Shown in pieces: positions 17,666-27,610 of a stretch of 64,000 nt of DNA. The stretch is taken from NCBI GenBank assembly GCA_045599645.1, contig JAZRWI010000003.1:30221-94220 (forward strand), read 5' to 3'. The position numbers and the translations under genes are program-made. The notes under the pieces were generated by a model. The model was not told the DNA's origin. It saw only the letters and a list, made by a program, of their open reading frames with translations, and did no database searches. This stretch comes from RUG334 sp045599645. Its GTDB lineage: Bacteria > Muiribacteriota > Ozemobacteria > Ozemobacterales > Ozemobacteraceae. Numbering within the stretch: the first letter of the stretch is position 1; each line of letters opens with the position of its first letter.

Positions 17666-18178
17666 ATGCATAAATCTAATCGAATAGTTATAATTATATA
17701 CTTATTGGCTTTTGTCTTGCTAACCGTTGGCTGTAGCAAGAGTTCCTTATACCCAAAAGCCCAGATTCAGCTTACTGCAGATAATCCAAACATTATACCA
17801 ACCAGTAACATAGTTACAGACATATCTGAGTCCACAATAACCGTAACATTAATTACAGGCGTATCATGCTCTGTAATAGGTTATGACCTGACCTATAAAA
17901 CATTGTTAGGCGATGATATAGACAGCTTAAGCGTATATAACATAAAAACGGAATTAAGTCTTACTGCTTCAACTTCAGGAGGCGATACTTCAGAAGTCGA
18001 AGAGTCAATGATCATAAGACCTTACACCCAAGGGGTTATGGATCTGCTTCAAAACACTACCTCCGCAATATCGCCAATAAGAGCAAAAGTAACTGTTCAT
18101 TTTCATGATGTAAACGACAATTATTTTTCCGAAGAAATTACCTTCTTATGTTGGAAATATGTTTCCAGTAATGAGTAA
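17666..18178 (+). CDS. Lipoprotein in the pilus operon
   Basis: 170 residues from the ATG at 17666, which follows TAGGGA; an in-frame TTG start at 17591 would bury the signal sequence. The N-terminus is a lipoprotein signal peptide ending LLTVGC with Cys23 as lipid site. The mature part is beta-rich and Thr/Ser-rich with no recognised motif. Between a PilP-like protein and the secretin, it could be a periplasmic stabiliser or pilotin-like helper for PilQ, though it lacks the TPRs of PilF. Function is inferred from position only. Confidence 0.75.
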   Translation: MHKSNRIVIIIYLLAFVLLTVGCSKSSLYPKAQIQLTADNPNIIPTSNIVTDISESTITVTLITGVSCSVIGYDLTYKTLLGDDIDSLSVYNIKTELSLTASTSGGDTSEVEESMIIRPYTQGVMDLLQNTTSAISPIRAKVTVHFHDVNDNYFSEEITFLCWKYVSSNE

Positions 18179-18184
18179 TATTAG

Positions 18185-20320
18185 ATGAAATCTTTAAATA
18201 GAAAATATATAGCAGTATTAATTCTGACAGCTTTGTCAGGATTCTGTGCTATTCCGGTTAATGCTCAAAACTGGCAGCGAACGGGAAATCCTAAGGCTGG
18301 CAGAGTAACAAAGGCTGCAAGACAAGCAACCAGGTCATCCCAATACAACACAAGAACTATAAATAATTCATATAATAATGGAAGTTATATTAATACCCCT
18401 CAAGCAGCACGAGGTTCAATAAACTACCCTACTACTCCAACAGTAGAAAATTCTTTTTATCCTACTGTAAGACAAAGTGTCCCAGACTACAACAGTTATG
18501 GTGAACAGCAGTCTGGTTGGAGTGACTTAGGCGCTAATACAAAAATAAGAAGTGGTTACGGATTACCTTCTGCGCCAGCAGAAGATTCTAATACTCTTTC
18601 TCCTGAAGTTCTTGAAACAATCAGACAATTAAAAGCTGAATATGCTGATCCAGAGCCAATGTATCAGATGGCAGCTCCAGCTGCTCCAACTGATACAACT
18701 GTTCCAGCAGCTCAGCCAGCTACTGCAGGTTCAACCTCATCACCCAAAGGCCTTACTCCAAAACAGCCTAATGGTTTAATTTCACCACAGAAATCAGGAA
18801 ATAATTCTAGCAAAAATCAGAATAAAACCACTGTAGATATAGAAGGTTCAACTTTAAGCTTCCCACCAGGTAAAAATATCAAGATAAAGTCTCTGGACTT
18901 CAGACAGACCCCTGTTTCTGACGCATTGCGCTCCTTAGCAAGAATCATAAACATCAATCTGATGCTATCCAGCGAAATTCCAGCTAAAACCGTTACTGTA
19001 TTATTCAGTGACGTTACAATGGAAGAAGCTTTTAATACCATCCTTGTTAATTTTAATCTGTCTTTCTCATGGGAAGGCAAAATTTTGCGTATTTTCCCAT
19101 CAGAATTAGCACCGACTTTTACAAGAATATTCACTATCCAGCACACTAACGCTGGTGATCTTCAGGCAATGATAGAAAGATTGCTTTCTGATAGAGGCAA
19201 GCTTGAGCTTGATGCACGTACAAATGCTATTATCGTAACAGATACTCTGGCTAAGCTCACAGAATTAGAAAACATGCTTCCCCAGATTGACGTAAAGGAA
19301 ACCGGTCTTGAAATTACCTCCAGACCTGTAACCGAAGTATTTTACCTTAACTACGCTGATGCCAATAGCATAGAACCAGCTATTCAGATGATTTCTGAAA
19401 ATGTAAAAATAAACAAGTATTCTTCAAGTGCAGCCTCACAAGCTGGAGCTGCAGCAGATTCCAGTGGCGGCGGCGCTGGTCGTCTTGATATGATGATTAT
19501 CACCGATACATTAACTAACCTTGACAGAATCCGAGAACTCATAGATAAATTGGATGTTGCTCCTATTCAGGTTACTATTGATGCTCATATCTATGAAATA
19601 GACAAGAATAAAGAAACCCAGATCGGGGTTAACTGGCAAAAAATAGTTCCCGTTGATGGCACATCTGATGCAAATCTTCTGGACATCAACATCAGTCCAA
19701 CCTCATCAACAGCTGGTGGTACTGGTGTATTCAGATTCGGCAGCCTTTCTATGAATCAGTTTCAGGCAGTCTTATCAACCTTGAATACTAATTCCTTTGC
19801 TAAGGTATTAAGTAATCCAGTTATTACGACTTTAAACAACCACACAGCTAACATTTCTGTAGGTCAGGCTATTTCATACATTTCTGCCTCAACAGTAAGT
19901 GAAGGCGGACAGGTTTCAAATACAGTAAGCACAGCCAATGCAAATATTGAACTTAATGTTACTCCGTCTGTTACTGGCAATGATGAAGTATTCCTGGACA
20001 TTAAGCCAAAGATTTCCAACGTTCTTGGTTATACAAGTCTTGGTGGCAACCAAACACCAAACCTGAGCAATCGTGAAGCTACTACTCAGGTAATATGTAA
20101 AAACAATCATACAATCGTAATTGGTGGTATGATGAAAACCGACAAGAGCAATACCATAAACAAGGTACCTGTCCTTGGCAGTCTCCCTGGCATTGGGAAA
20201 TTGTTCCAGAGCAGAACAGAAAAAGAAATAACAACAGAACTGATTATTTTCATTACTCCGCATATCGTCAGAGAAAAAGCTGCTAGGCATAATTCCTCTG
20301 TATTATCCGCTCAACGTTAA
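18185..20320 (+). CDS. pilQ: Type IV pilus secretin PilQ (GspD family)
   Basis: 711 residues. The signal peptide ends near VNAQ (residue 28). A long Asn/Pro/Ala/Gln-rich linker (28-215) precedes an STN/N0 domain (about 225-290), N1-like modules (about 295-455, with an Ala/Gly-rich insertion near 415-430) and the secretin barrel from about 465. The secretin signature VPVLGSLPGIGKLFQ followed by TTELIIFITPHIV is intact near residues 661-697. It forms the outer-membrane channel for the pilus or substrate. The gene starts 6 nt after the lipoprotein stop. A didermic envelope is implied. Confidence 0.95.
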   Translation: MKSLNRKYIAVLILTALSGFCAIPVNAQNWQRTGNPKAGRVTKAARQATRSSQYNTRTINNSYNNGSYINTPQAARGSINYPTTPTVENSFYPTVRQSVPDYNSYGEQQSGWSDLGANTKIRSGYGLPSAPAEDSNTLSPEVLETIRQLKAEYADPEPMYQMAAPAAPTDTTVPAAQPATAGSTSSPKGLTPKQPNGLISPQKSGNNSSKNQNKTTVDIEGSTLSFPPGKNIKIKSLDFRQTPVSDALRSLARIININLMLSSEIPAKTVTVLFSDVTMEEAFNTILVNFNLSFSWEGKILRIFPSELAPTFTRIFTIQHTNAGDLQAMIERLLSDRGKLELDARTNAIIVTDTLAKLTELENMLPQIDVKETGLEITSRPVTEVFYLNYADANSIEPAIQMISENVKINKYSSSAASQAGAAADSSGGGAGRLDMMIITDTLTNLDRIRELIDKLDVAPIQVTIDAHIYEIDKNKETQIGVNWQKIVPVDGTSDANLLDINISPTSSTAGGTGVFRFGSLSMNQFQAVLSTLNTNSFAKVLSNPVITTLNNHTANISVGQAISYISASTVSEGGQVSNTVSTANANIELNVTPSVTGNDEVFLDIKPKISNVLGYTSLGGNQTPNLSNREATTQVICKNNHTIVIGGMMKTDKSNTINKVPVLGSLPGIGKLFQSRTEKEITTELIIFITPHIVREKAARHNSSVLSAQR

Positions 20321-20393
20321 CAATCAAAGAAAAAACTTGCAGATAATCTAATAAAAATTTAGAATATATGTAACTATCTAAGGGAAATTAAGA

Positions 20394-22979
20394 TTGTCTG
20401 CGTCAAATACTGAAAACGAATTAATTGAGCAACTCGGCTCCGATAAAAGAAGCTTGAGAATTCAAGCTATAGTAAAGCTGACAAGAGCAGGTTCTTCTGA
20501 AGCTGCTCTAAGAGCTTTAGCTCCTCTCGCGAACACTAATGACCGAGAAGAAGCTTTTTTTGCTTCTCAGGCAATTGCAAAAATTTCCCAAAAGCTAGGT
20601 GCAAATATTACTGTAGCACCTAAGAGTTCAACGCAGACCAATAATAATCAAGACATTCCAGACGCTCAAACAATTACTGCCAAAGATTTTTTGGAAGCTA
20701 AAAAAGACAGAGCCCCTATTTTGCTTCAATACATAAGAACTAAAGGGAATGAAATACCTGAAGATGTTTTACCATCAATAGGTGTTTTTCTTGGTAAATT
20801 CGGTGACAAAACTGATACTGAATTCATTCAGAACTATTTGATGCATCACTGCGACAATCTTACCCTTCCATATATCAGTGCTGCAGAAAAAATAGATGCT
20901 TCCATGCTCACCAAAACCTTACCCTACTTACTGGCCAGCAATGAATCATTAGTTCGTTCCAGAGCAGTAATGGCATTGAGAAAAATCGACCCGGTTGAAG
21001 CCGAAAGACACTTTTTGAACTTATTAGCTTCTAAGCAGGCAGAAAACCGTTTAGCCGCTCTTGAAATAAGCTTTCTTTTTCCCTTTGAACGTGTAAAAGA
21101 TTATATTCTTGCACTTCTAGCCGAAGAAAAGGATTTAGACGTATACAAAGCATGCGCAACCGTTCTTGCTTCAAATCCATCACAGGAAATAGCTTTAAGA
21201 ATACTTGACATTGTTGAGTCATTGCCACTGGCTCAAAGAAAGCTGACATCAACAATATTCAATATCGTCAGCGCTGCTATAACTTCAGCAAAGGTTTTAC
21301 CACCAGATAAAGCGACTCCACAAGCTCTTGTTAACACCTGGAAGGAACAGCGTCTCCAGAACTTCCTGAACGACTTGGAAATCCAGTTGTCTACCACAAC
21401 TGGTCCTAAGCGTGAAGCTATCGTTGCATGGCTGGAAAAGAACAGAAGTATTCCAAAGGTTGCCGAATTCATAGAGCATCTTGCTTTAAATCCCCAAACC
21501 GAAGATATATACCAGAAGCTAACCAACCAGAATACTGCAAACGCTATTGATTTGCCGAACTTAGATAGTATTCTGAAGGAATCTAATAAAACAGCTGCTC
21601 CAGAAGTTGTTCCCAATAATCAGCAAGTATCTTCTAATGTAATACCTGCGGCTACTGCAGAACAGGTAGCTACTGTTGCAGAAGAAAATCAGGTCGATGC
21701 TCCATTGCCTGAAATCCAGCAGGAACCAGAAGTCCAGGCTGAACAAGCAGAAGAAAACGATGAAAAGGCTCAGATTCGCTATTTAAAGAAGCTAGAAATA
21801 GAAGATTTGGTTACCGAAAAGGAAAAGGTCATAGCACTCGCTGATAGTAGCTTTACCTCTGTTCCACTCAGAGTTGAAGCCTTGCTTACATTATTGCGCC
21901 TTACTCCAAATATTAAGATCAAGCAATATGGACAGAAAGCTCTACTAGAAAAAGATACCAAGCTGAAGACAGCTGGTTTCAAAATTCTTGAAAGAGTAGC
22001 CCCAGATTCATTAAAAGACCAATTAAATGATTTGTTACTCTCTGATGATATCAACATCAGAGTAAGAGCAATCAGGTTCGGTTTAAAGGTTGACCATGCA
22101 AATTCTATTGAAGCACTTCAAAAGCTGATTAATTCAGATGATCAAAATACTCGTTCAAATGCAATCAGTTGTTTTGCATTATGTCCTTTTGAAGAAGTAT
22201 ATGAAATATTAATGAGAGCCTTGATCAAGGAAACTCATCCTTTGGTAGCAAAGCAGATTATTGCAATATTTACCAGCAATCCAGATCCGGTAATATTATC
22301 AATGTTGGATAAATTGTGCATAGTTACTAAAGATCCAAGCCTGCAGTTGATAATATCACAAGCCAGAACAGAATTAGAAGAAACACTTTCTTCTTTGCCG
22401 GCAGATGTAAAGAAGAGCAATCTTCAGGAAATCGATGTTTTTGAAAACAACAAAGAAGCTGGTGTTGAAGATAAGCCATACTCCGTTGAAAATGTTAGAA
22501 AGCTTAATGGTGGCAAAAATCAGAAAACCAAAGAGAAGGAAGCTCCAAAATCTCCTATCGTAGCTTGGATTCAAGAAAATACATTAATGGCAATTTTGAG
22601 TGTCTTATTCGTTTTTCTTGTTATCGGTGGCACTATAGCAGCTTTTAATTCAGATGACGGTTTAAATTTGGAAAAATATAAGCAGGAAAATCGTCAGAAA
22701 GAACGCTCTGGTCCTAAGAACACCAAGATTCCAAGCACTTTCAGAATGAATAAACAGTGTACTATTTCTGGTAACATTATTAACGTAATATCAGAAGTCA
22801 GTGTAGTAATAAAGCATAATGGACGCGACGTTATGGTTAAATTTAAGAATAATGAAGCCAAGAATTTTAAAGTTGGCGACATGGTTTCAGTAACTTGTGT
22901 TCCATATCGTGAAAATCCAAATGGAATCATACTTTCCAACGGAAGTAAAATTTCCAAAATTAATAGCAATGCAAAATAG
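20394..22979 (+). CDS. Large HEAT-repeat protein with one membrane helix
   Basis: 861 residues with a TTG start preceded by AAGGGA. Two blocks of HEAT-like helical repeats (about 5-300 and 450-680), such as IRVRAIRFGLKVDHANSIEAL and VRSRAVMALRKIDPVEAERHF, flank an Ala/Glu/Pro/Gln-rich linker (about 395-455). A membrane helix lies at about 730-751, followed by about 110 residues with a small beta-barrel look (CTISGNIINVISEVSVVIKH ... VGDMVSVTC). The repeats face the cytoplasm and the barrel the periplasm. It is probably a scaffold for the pilus machine. It is a larger relative in design of the HEAT protein at 1044. Confidence 0.82.
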   Translation: MSASNTENELIEQLGSDKRSLRIQAIVKLTRAGSSEAALRALAPLANTNDREEAFFASQAIAKISQKLGANITVAPKSSTQTNNNQDIPDAQTITAKDFLEAKKDRAPILLQYIRTKGNEIPEDVLPSIGVFLGKFGDKTDTEFIQNYLMHHCDNLTLPYISAAEKIDASMLTKTLPYLLASNESLVRSRAVMALRKIDPVEAERHFLNLLASKQAENRLAALEISFLFPFERVKDYILALLAEEKDLDVYKACATVLASNPSQEIALRILDIVESLPLAQRKLTSTIFNIVSAAITSAKVLPPDKATPQALVNTWKEQRLQNFLNDLEIQLSTTTGPKREAIVAWLEKNRSIPKVAEFIEHLALNPQTEDIYQKLTNQNTANAIDLPNLDSILKESNKTAAPEVVPNNQQVSSNVIPAATAEQVATVAEENQVDAPLPEIQQEPEVQAEQAEENDEKAQIRYLKKLEIEDLVTEKEKVIALADSSFTSVPLRVEALLTLLRLTPNIKIKQYGQKALLEKDTKLKTAGFKILERVAPDSLKDQLNDLLLSDDINIRVRAIRFGLKVDHANSIEALQKLINSDDQNTRSNAISCFALCPFEEVYEILMRALIKETHPLVAKQIIAIFTSNPDPVILSMLDKLCIVTKDPSLQLIISQARTELEETLSSLPADVKKSNLQEIDVFENNKEAGVEDKPYSVENVRKLNGGKNQKTKEKEAPKSPIVAWIQENTLMAILSVLFVFLVIGGTIAAFNSDDGLNLEKYKQENRQKERSGPKNTKIPSTFRMNKQCTISGNIINVISEVSVVIKHNGRDVMVKFKNNEAKNFKVGDMVSVTCVPYRENPNGIILSNGSKISKINSNAK

Positions 22980-22988
22980 GTTTGTCGT

Positions 22989-23813
22989 ATGAACAACAAT
23001 GGCACATGGTTGGACAAACTAGAAGCAAGACATCCGAACTGGGCATTAGACGGATTAATGCGTTATATTTCCCTTTTAATGATTCTGATTTTTATTTTAA
23101 ACCGCATGGGTCTTCTACCCTATGAACTTCTGGTTTTGAATGGACCGGCAATAAAAGCTGGCCAAATATGGCGACTGTTTACATTTCTGTTAATTCCTAC
23201 AAGTCTCAATGCCTTTTTCCTTATTTTTGAACTAATGATTCTAGTTATGTGTGCAGACGGTATCGAAGCAGCTATGGGTTCATTCAAGCTTACAATGTAT
23301 TACTTTTTTGGTGCATTTTTTTTAATTGTAGCTTCATTAATAGACCCAATGGCTCAGTTTAACAGCTACTATCTGTATCTTACCTTCTTTTTTGCCTATG
23401 CTACCCTGTTTCCAAATCAGGAATTGCTGTTTATGTTTATTATCCCAATAAAAATAAAGTATCTGGCAATTTTTTCAGGTATATTTGTAATTCTTGATTT
23501 AATTAGAGCACCTCTTTATGGAAAAATCACAATACTTCTGACTGTTGCCAATTATCTGATATTCTTCGCAATTCCAGCATTTAAAGGGATTCGATACGAA
23601 CGTGCACAACGTATCAGAAAAGAAAATTTTGAAAAAGCTGCGACCCCGGAAGTCAAAGCCTACCGCCATAAATGTGCAATTTGTGGGAGAACCGATGTAT
23701 CAAATCCTGAACTAGTATTCAGATATTGCACATGCTCTAAGTGTGGTCCTGATGGAGTTGCTTTCTGCCAGGAGCATTTAAAGGAACACAAAGCCAGTCT
23801 TACAGGAGAATAA
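22989..23813 (+). CDS. Rhomboid-fold pseudoprotease with a C-terminal zinc-binding domain
   Basis: 274 residues, six predicted membrane helices. The rhomboid hallmark after helix 1 is present (AGQIWRLFTFLLIP), and the segment FAYATLFPNQELLFMFIIPI is typical of what follows the catalytic serine. But the GxSG serine is missing (NSYYLYL in its place) and no catalytic His is seen, so it should be proteolytically dead. The C-terminus (about 225-268) has CxxC, CxCxxC and CxxH, a probable zinc module. Inactive rhomboid-like proteins often bind clients or quality-control substrates. It starts 9 nt after the HEAT protein. An active rhomboid is at 30829. Confidence 0.8.
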   Translation: MNNNGTWLDKLEARHPNWALDGLMRYISLLMILIFILNRMGLLPYELLVLNGPAIKAGQIWRLFTFLLIPTSLNAFFLIFELMILVMCADGIEAAMGSFKLTMYYFFGAFFLIVASLIDPMAQFNSYYLYLTFFFAYATLFPNQELLFMFIIPIKIKYLAIFSGIFVILDLIRAPLYGKITILLTVANYLIFFAIPAFKGIRYERAQRIRKENFEKAATPEVKAYRHKCAICGRTDVSNPELVFRYCTCSKCGPDGVAFCQEHLKEHKASLTGE

Positions 23814-23814
23814 A

Positions 23815-26800
23815 ATGAAAAAGCGTTATTATATATTATTAGTTCTTTTTGCCATAGTTTTTTCTGTTTCAATATTCCAGATTGGTTGTGATATGCATAG
23901 CGGTTATGGAGTAGATATTACCTCAAAGCAAACACCCAAAACCCAGATTCTGGCAGACAATATATTAATAAGTTCTGCATCAAAAGTCGAAAAGCAATTA
24001 GGTGAAATCCTTCTGACAATCCCGGAAAACTCTATAAAAGATTCTTATTTAAACGCAACCAGAACCTCAGATTCAAATACAGCATTTCCATGGGAAAGCA
24101 CTTTTGAAAAAATATCAGATTTATATAATATTTCCTTAAAACAGAGCAATAGCTCACGTCCTGTAATAGCAAAAATAGCATCAGAACTAAAGTTCAACAA
24201 AAGCAACAATTATCCGCAAAACAATTATTATATAGCCAAAAAAAGTTCAGATAATAGCTATTGGATACTATTAAAACCAATATCAACAACACTGACCAGC
24301 CTTTCATTTTTTACTTATACTTTTTCTGACTGGATTCTTGTAAAAGAAAAAGCACAGGGCGAAAAGGAAAAAACTCCCGTAATAACTTCTGAAGATGTCG
24401 TTTTCACCAATGGTAAAGGTGGCAACTTCAAAAAAGATTTGGAAATAAAAATTTGCATGCCATATAATCATAACAATAAGGCTATATTGAAATTATTCAG
24501 TCGTGGAATATTCCCGCTTAATTACAGCTCTCATGTCGAATCAGCCTCTAGCAGCTATGAAATCAATCTTTTAACTCTAGCTCAGCCGGAAATATCATCA
24601 GACATGGCAACCTATTCTGTTATGATTAAAATGACAGATTATAATATTGATGACATGCAGAAGGCTGAAAATTTTATTATTGCCCAAGCAGAATACACTG
24701 ATGAGAAGCAAATTTGCTATATGAGTCAAAAGAAGATTTCATTTGAAGAAGACCCTCAAAAAGGCGATATAACCAATGCTAGCATTGTTTCCCATAGTCC
24801 GGCCCAAGAGGAAGAAATTACCCCAGGTACTTCTATAAGTGTAACCTTCTCTGAAGCAATGAACACTGAATCTGTAGAAAAATCTATCACCTTTACACCA
24901 GAAATTTCAGGGGAAATTAATTACAGTTGGTCTTCAAACAATACTATTCTAACAATCTCTGCTCCACTAGCTTATTTTGAAACCTATAAAATGAAAATAG
25001 AGGACACAGCAAAGTCTGCAACAGAAGCATCATTGCAAGATACTTTTATTCTAGTATTTAATACCCCTGCAAATACAAAGACCGATACCCAAACAGACAC
25101 TAGCACAGACACCAAGACAGATACTAGCACTGACACTAAGACAGATACCAGTACTGATACAAAAACCGAAACCGGCACTGATACAAAAACAGACACCAGC
25201 ACAGATACTAATACTGACACAAAAACTGACACTGGCACGGATACCAAAACAGATACCGACACAGGAACTCAGACAGATGTTGATGTAACAGCACCTGTCA
25301 TAGAAGCTACAAATCCAGCCAATTACGCAGAAAAAATATCATTAAATGAATCTGTGATAGTAGTATTCAGCAAAGAAATGGATACTAGCAGCGTTGAAAA
25401 TTCAATAAGCATAACCCCAGCACTCAATGGCGGTTATTCAACTTCATGGTCTGATAGCCAAACTATATCTATTACAGCAAGAAATGGTTGGGAACCAAGT
25501 ACAGCATATAAAATAGAAATAGCTAACACAGCCAAAGATACAAAGAACCTGAAACTAAAAGATAATTTTGTGCTTCAGTTTAAGACCTCTATTAATCCTT
25601 TAATTGAATCATTCAATCCAGACAACGCCTCAACAGACAACCTTCTGACACAAAATATTGTTATTAATTTTTCAAAATCAATGAATACTACAAAGACAGA
25701 ATCAGCAATCACTGTCTCACCATCAGATACTTTATCTTTTGCATGGTCTAATGATAGCAAAACAGTAACAATAAGTAATTCAGAAAATTGGGAAGAAAAT
25801 ACTTATATAAGAACAGTAATAAATAATACTGCAATAGATATGCAAGGTATGGCTTTGCTTAATCCTCAAAGCCTCTTATTCAAAACAATTCTAATGCCAG
25901 CTGTTGTCGTTGATGATAGCATTCCCACAATGAATGCCATTGCAGTATCTGAAAACACAGTAGTTTCTGTCGCTTTCAATAAAGCAGTAAATCATGCCTC
26001 TGCAGAAGCTGCTTTCACATTAAAAACCTCTAATAGTAGCGTCTCTGGAAGCTTCCAGTGGAATGACAATATAATGACTTTCACTCCAGCTAGCAAGCTT
26101 AATTCCAACACCAAGTATGTAATAAATATCAGCAACACCTATTATGATTCTCAAAATATAAACCCAGTCTCTGCAGTATCCTGGAGCTTTACTACAGCAG
26201 CAAAAGAAGGATCAAATTATAACAATTTGTTTGCACAGAATGATGGTGAAGATGAAGAAACATTTATTCCACGCAAAGAACATTCAATGGTTGTTTTCAA
26301 CAATTTCTTGTGGATAATAGGCGGTAAATCAACAACAGGAGAACCATTGAACGAAATATTCAAATCTCAGGATGGTAAAACCTGGACTAAAGTTACAAAT
26401 GGCAGCTTCTCTCCAAGATTTGGCCATTGTTGCACAGTTCACAATGGAAAAATCTGGCTGACAGGTGGTATTACCTTCAATGATACAGACGGAGTTTGTT
26501 ATTTAAACGATGTCTGGAATTCATCTGATGGTAAAAACTGGACAAAAATCGCTGATGTAGCAGAAACAACCAATTATGAATCAGAAACAAGGTTTGATAA
26601 AAGAGCATATCACAATATGGTCAGCTATAATGGTAAACTTTGGGTAATGCTTGGAGAAAAATCTGACGGCACTCTTCTTGGCGATATATGGTGCTCAACA
26701 GACGGCATAGTATGGACCGACCGTTCTAGTATAGACTTGCCAAGAAAGAATGCTTCAGCGGTTGTTTTTAAAGATAGCAACGACTCAAATTATGAAAGTA

Positions 26801-27168
26801 TTTTCGTAATTGGTGGCTATGGTAGTGATAGTCAAGGTCAAAACATTCCTCTTAACGACCTTTTGCTTTTCAAAGATAAGGCCACCAACTGGAGCCAAAA
26901 GAAATCATCGTTGTCTTTCTCTGCCCGTTATAGTATGGCAGCTACTATTTTCAACAATCGAATCTGGTTAATCGGTGGCCAAACCTCATCAGGTCCTACA
27001 AATGAAGTATTAGCCTCTAACGATGGTTTAACATGGAGTTTACAGGAAAAGAATTCCAGTTTTGCACCAAGAAAGAGCCATCAAGCTGTTACCTATAACA
27101 ACCAGCTTATTATATCTGGCGGTGAAGGTTCAGATAGAACCTATAATGAAGTCTGGAGCATAAAATGA
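23815..27168 (+). CDS. Large surface lipoprotein with Ig-like (Big_5) and kelch repeats
   Basis: 1117 residues. The signal peptide ends IFQIGC with Cys25 as likely lipid site. A first region (30-310) is unrecognised. Four Ig-like SbsA/Big_5 modules follow (about 325-420, 490-590, 592-690, 698-800), each with the pattern VxFSxxMxxxSVExxIT. A Thr/Asp-rich linker of 12-bp DNA repeats (422-487) separates the first two. The C-terminus (about 815-1117) is six kelch-like repeats (GGKS, GGIT, GEKS, GGYG, GGQT, GGEG after hydrophobic strands), forming a beta-propeller. It is likely an outer-surface adhesin or binding protein. It overlaps rnhA by ATGA. Confidence 0.85.
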   Translation: MKKRYYILLVLFAIVFSVSIFQIGCDMHSGYGVDITSKQTPKTQILADNILISSASKVEKQLGEILLTIPENSIKDSYLNATRTSDSNTAFPWESTFEKISDLYNISLKQSNSSRPVIAKIASELKFNKSNNYPQNNYYIAKKSSDNSYWILLKPISTTLTSLSFFTYTFSDWILVKEKAQGEKEKTPVITSEDVVFTNGKGGNFKKDLEIKICMPYNHNNKAILKLFSRGIFPLNYSSHVESASSSYEINLLTLAQPEISSDMATYSVMIKMTDYNIDDMQKAENFIIAQAEYTDEKQICYMSQKKISFEEDPQKGDITNASIVSHSPAQEEEITPGTSISVTFSEAMNTESVEKSITFTPEISGEINYSWSSNNTILTISAPLAYFETYKMKIEDTAKSATEASLQDTFILVFNTPANTKTDTQTDTSTDTKTDTSTDTKTDTSTDTKTETGTDTKTDTSTDTNTDTKTDTGTDTKTDTDTGTQTDVDVTAPVIEATNPANYAEKISLNESVIVVFSKEMDTSSVENSISITPALNGGYSTSWSDSQTISITARNGWEPSTAYKIEIANTAKDTKNLKLKDNFVLQFKTSINPLIESFNPDNASTDNLLTQNIVINFSKSMNTTKTESAITVSPSDTLSFAWSNDSKTVTISNSENWEENTYIRTVINNTAIDMQGMALLNPQSLLFKTILMPAVVVDDSIPTMNAIAVSENTVVSVAFNKAVNHASAEAAFTLKTSNSSVSGSFQWNDNIMTFTPASKLNSNTKYVINISNTYYDSQNINPVSAVSWSFTTAAKEGSNYNNLFAQNDGEDEETFIPRKEHSMVVFNNFLWIIGGKSTTGEPLNEIFKSQDGKTWTKVTNGSFSPRFGHCCTVHNGKIWLTGGITFNDTDGVCYLNDVWNSSDGKNWTKIADVAETTNYESETRFDKRAYHNMVSYNGKLWVMLGEKSDGTLLGDIWCSTDGIVWTDRSSIDLPRKNASAVVFKDSNDSNYESIFVIGGYGSDSQGQNIPLNDLLLFKDKATNWSQKKSSLSFSARYSMAATIFNNRIWLIGGQTSSGPTNEVLASNDGLTWSLQEKNSSFAPRKSHQAVTYNNQLIISGGEGSDRTYNEVWSIK
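25078..25275 (+). repeat. Coding minisatellite, Thr-Asp-Thr linker
   Basis: Degenerate 12-bp tandem units encode TDTSTDTK-type repeats inside the Big_5/kelch lipoprotein. The phase is a multiple of 3, so copy-number change would alter linker length without frameshift. Confidence 0.9.
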
Positions 27169-27608
27169 AAGAAGTTGAGCTTTTCAGTGATGGAGCCTGC
27201 AGTGGTAATCCCGGACCAGGTGGCTGGGGTTCTATCCTTCGTTTTAAGGGTATCGAAAAAGAATTATCTGGCGGAGAACCCGAAACAACTAACAACCGGA
27301 TGGAGCTCCTTGCTGTTATAAATGCCTTAGAAAGTTTAAAAGAGCCTTGTAAAGTGATAATTACTACAGACAGTAAATATGTCTGTGACGCTTTTTTAAA
27401 AAACTGGCTGGATTCATGGACCAAGAATGGTTGGAAGACTGCAGGTAAAAAGCCTGTAAAAAATCAAGAACTCTGGGAAAGACTTCTAGCATTATCTAAG
27501 AAGCATGAACTTTCGTGGAACTGGATAAAAGGTCACGCAGGACATCCAGAAAACGAAAGATGTGATAAACTTGCAGTTGAAGCACGTCTTAGCATAGCAA
27601 CCAAATAA
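27165..27608 (+). CDS. rnhA: Ribonuclease HI
   Basis: 147 residues, normal length. All DEDD active-site parts are visible: LFSDGACSGNPGPGGWG (D9), NNRMELLA (Glu), TTDSKYV (Asp) and GHAGHPENERCDKLA (His and Asp). It cleaves RNA in RNA-DNA hybrids, removing R-loops and primers. Its start overlaps the stop of the large lipoprotein gene (ATGA), so a housekeeping enzyme is translationally coupled to a surface-protein operon. No basic HBD domain is present. Confidence 0.97.
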   Translation: MKEVELFSDGACSGNPGPGGWGSILRFKGIEKELSGGEPETTNNRMELLAVINALESLKEPCKVIITTDSKYVCDAFLKNWLDSWTKNGWKTAGKKPVKNQELWERLLALSKKHELSWNWIKGHAGHPENERCDKLAVEARLSIATK

Positions 27609-27610
27609 TA

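Noticed and set aside
24984..25262. 92-aa antisense ORF of Val/Ser repeats
   Set aside because: Only the reverse reading of the Thr/Asp minisatellite.
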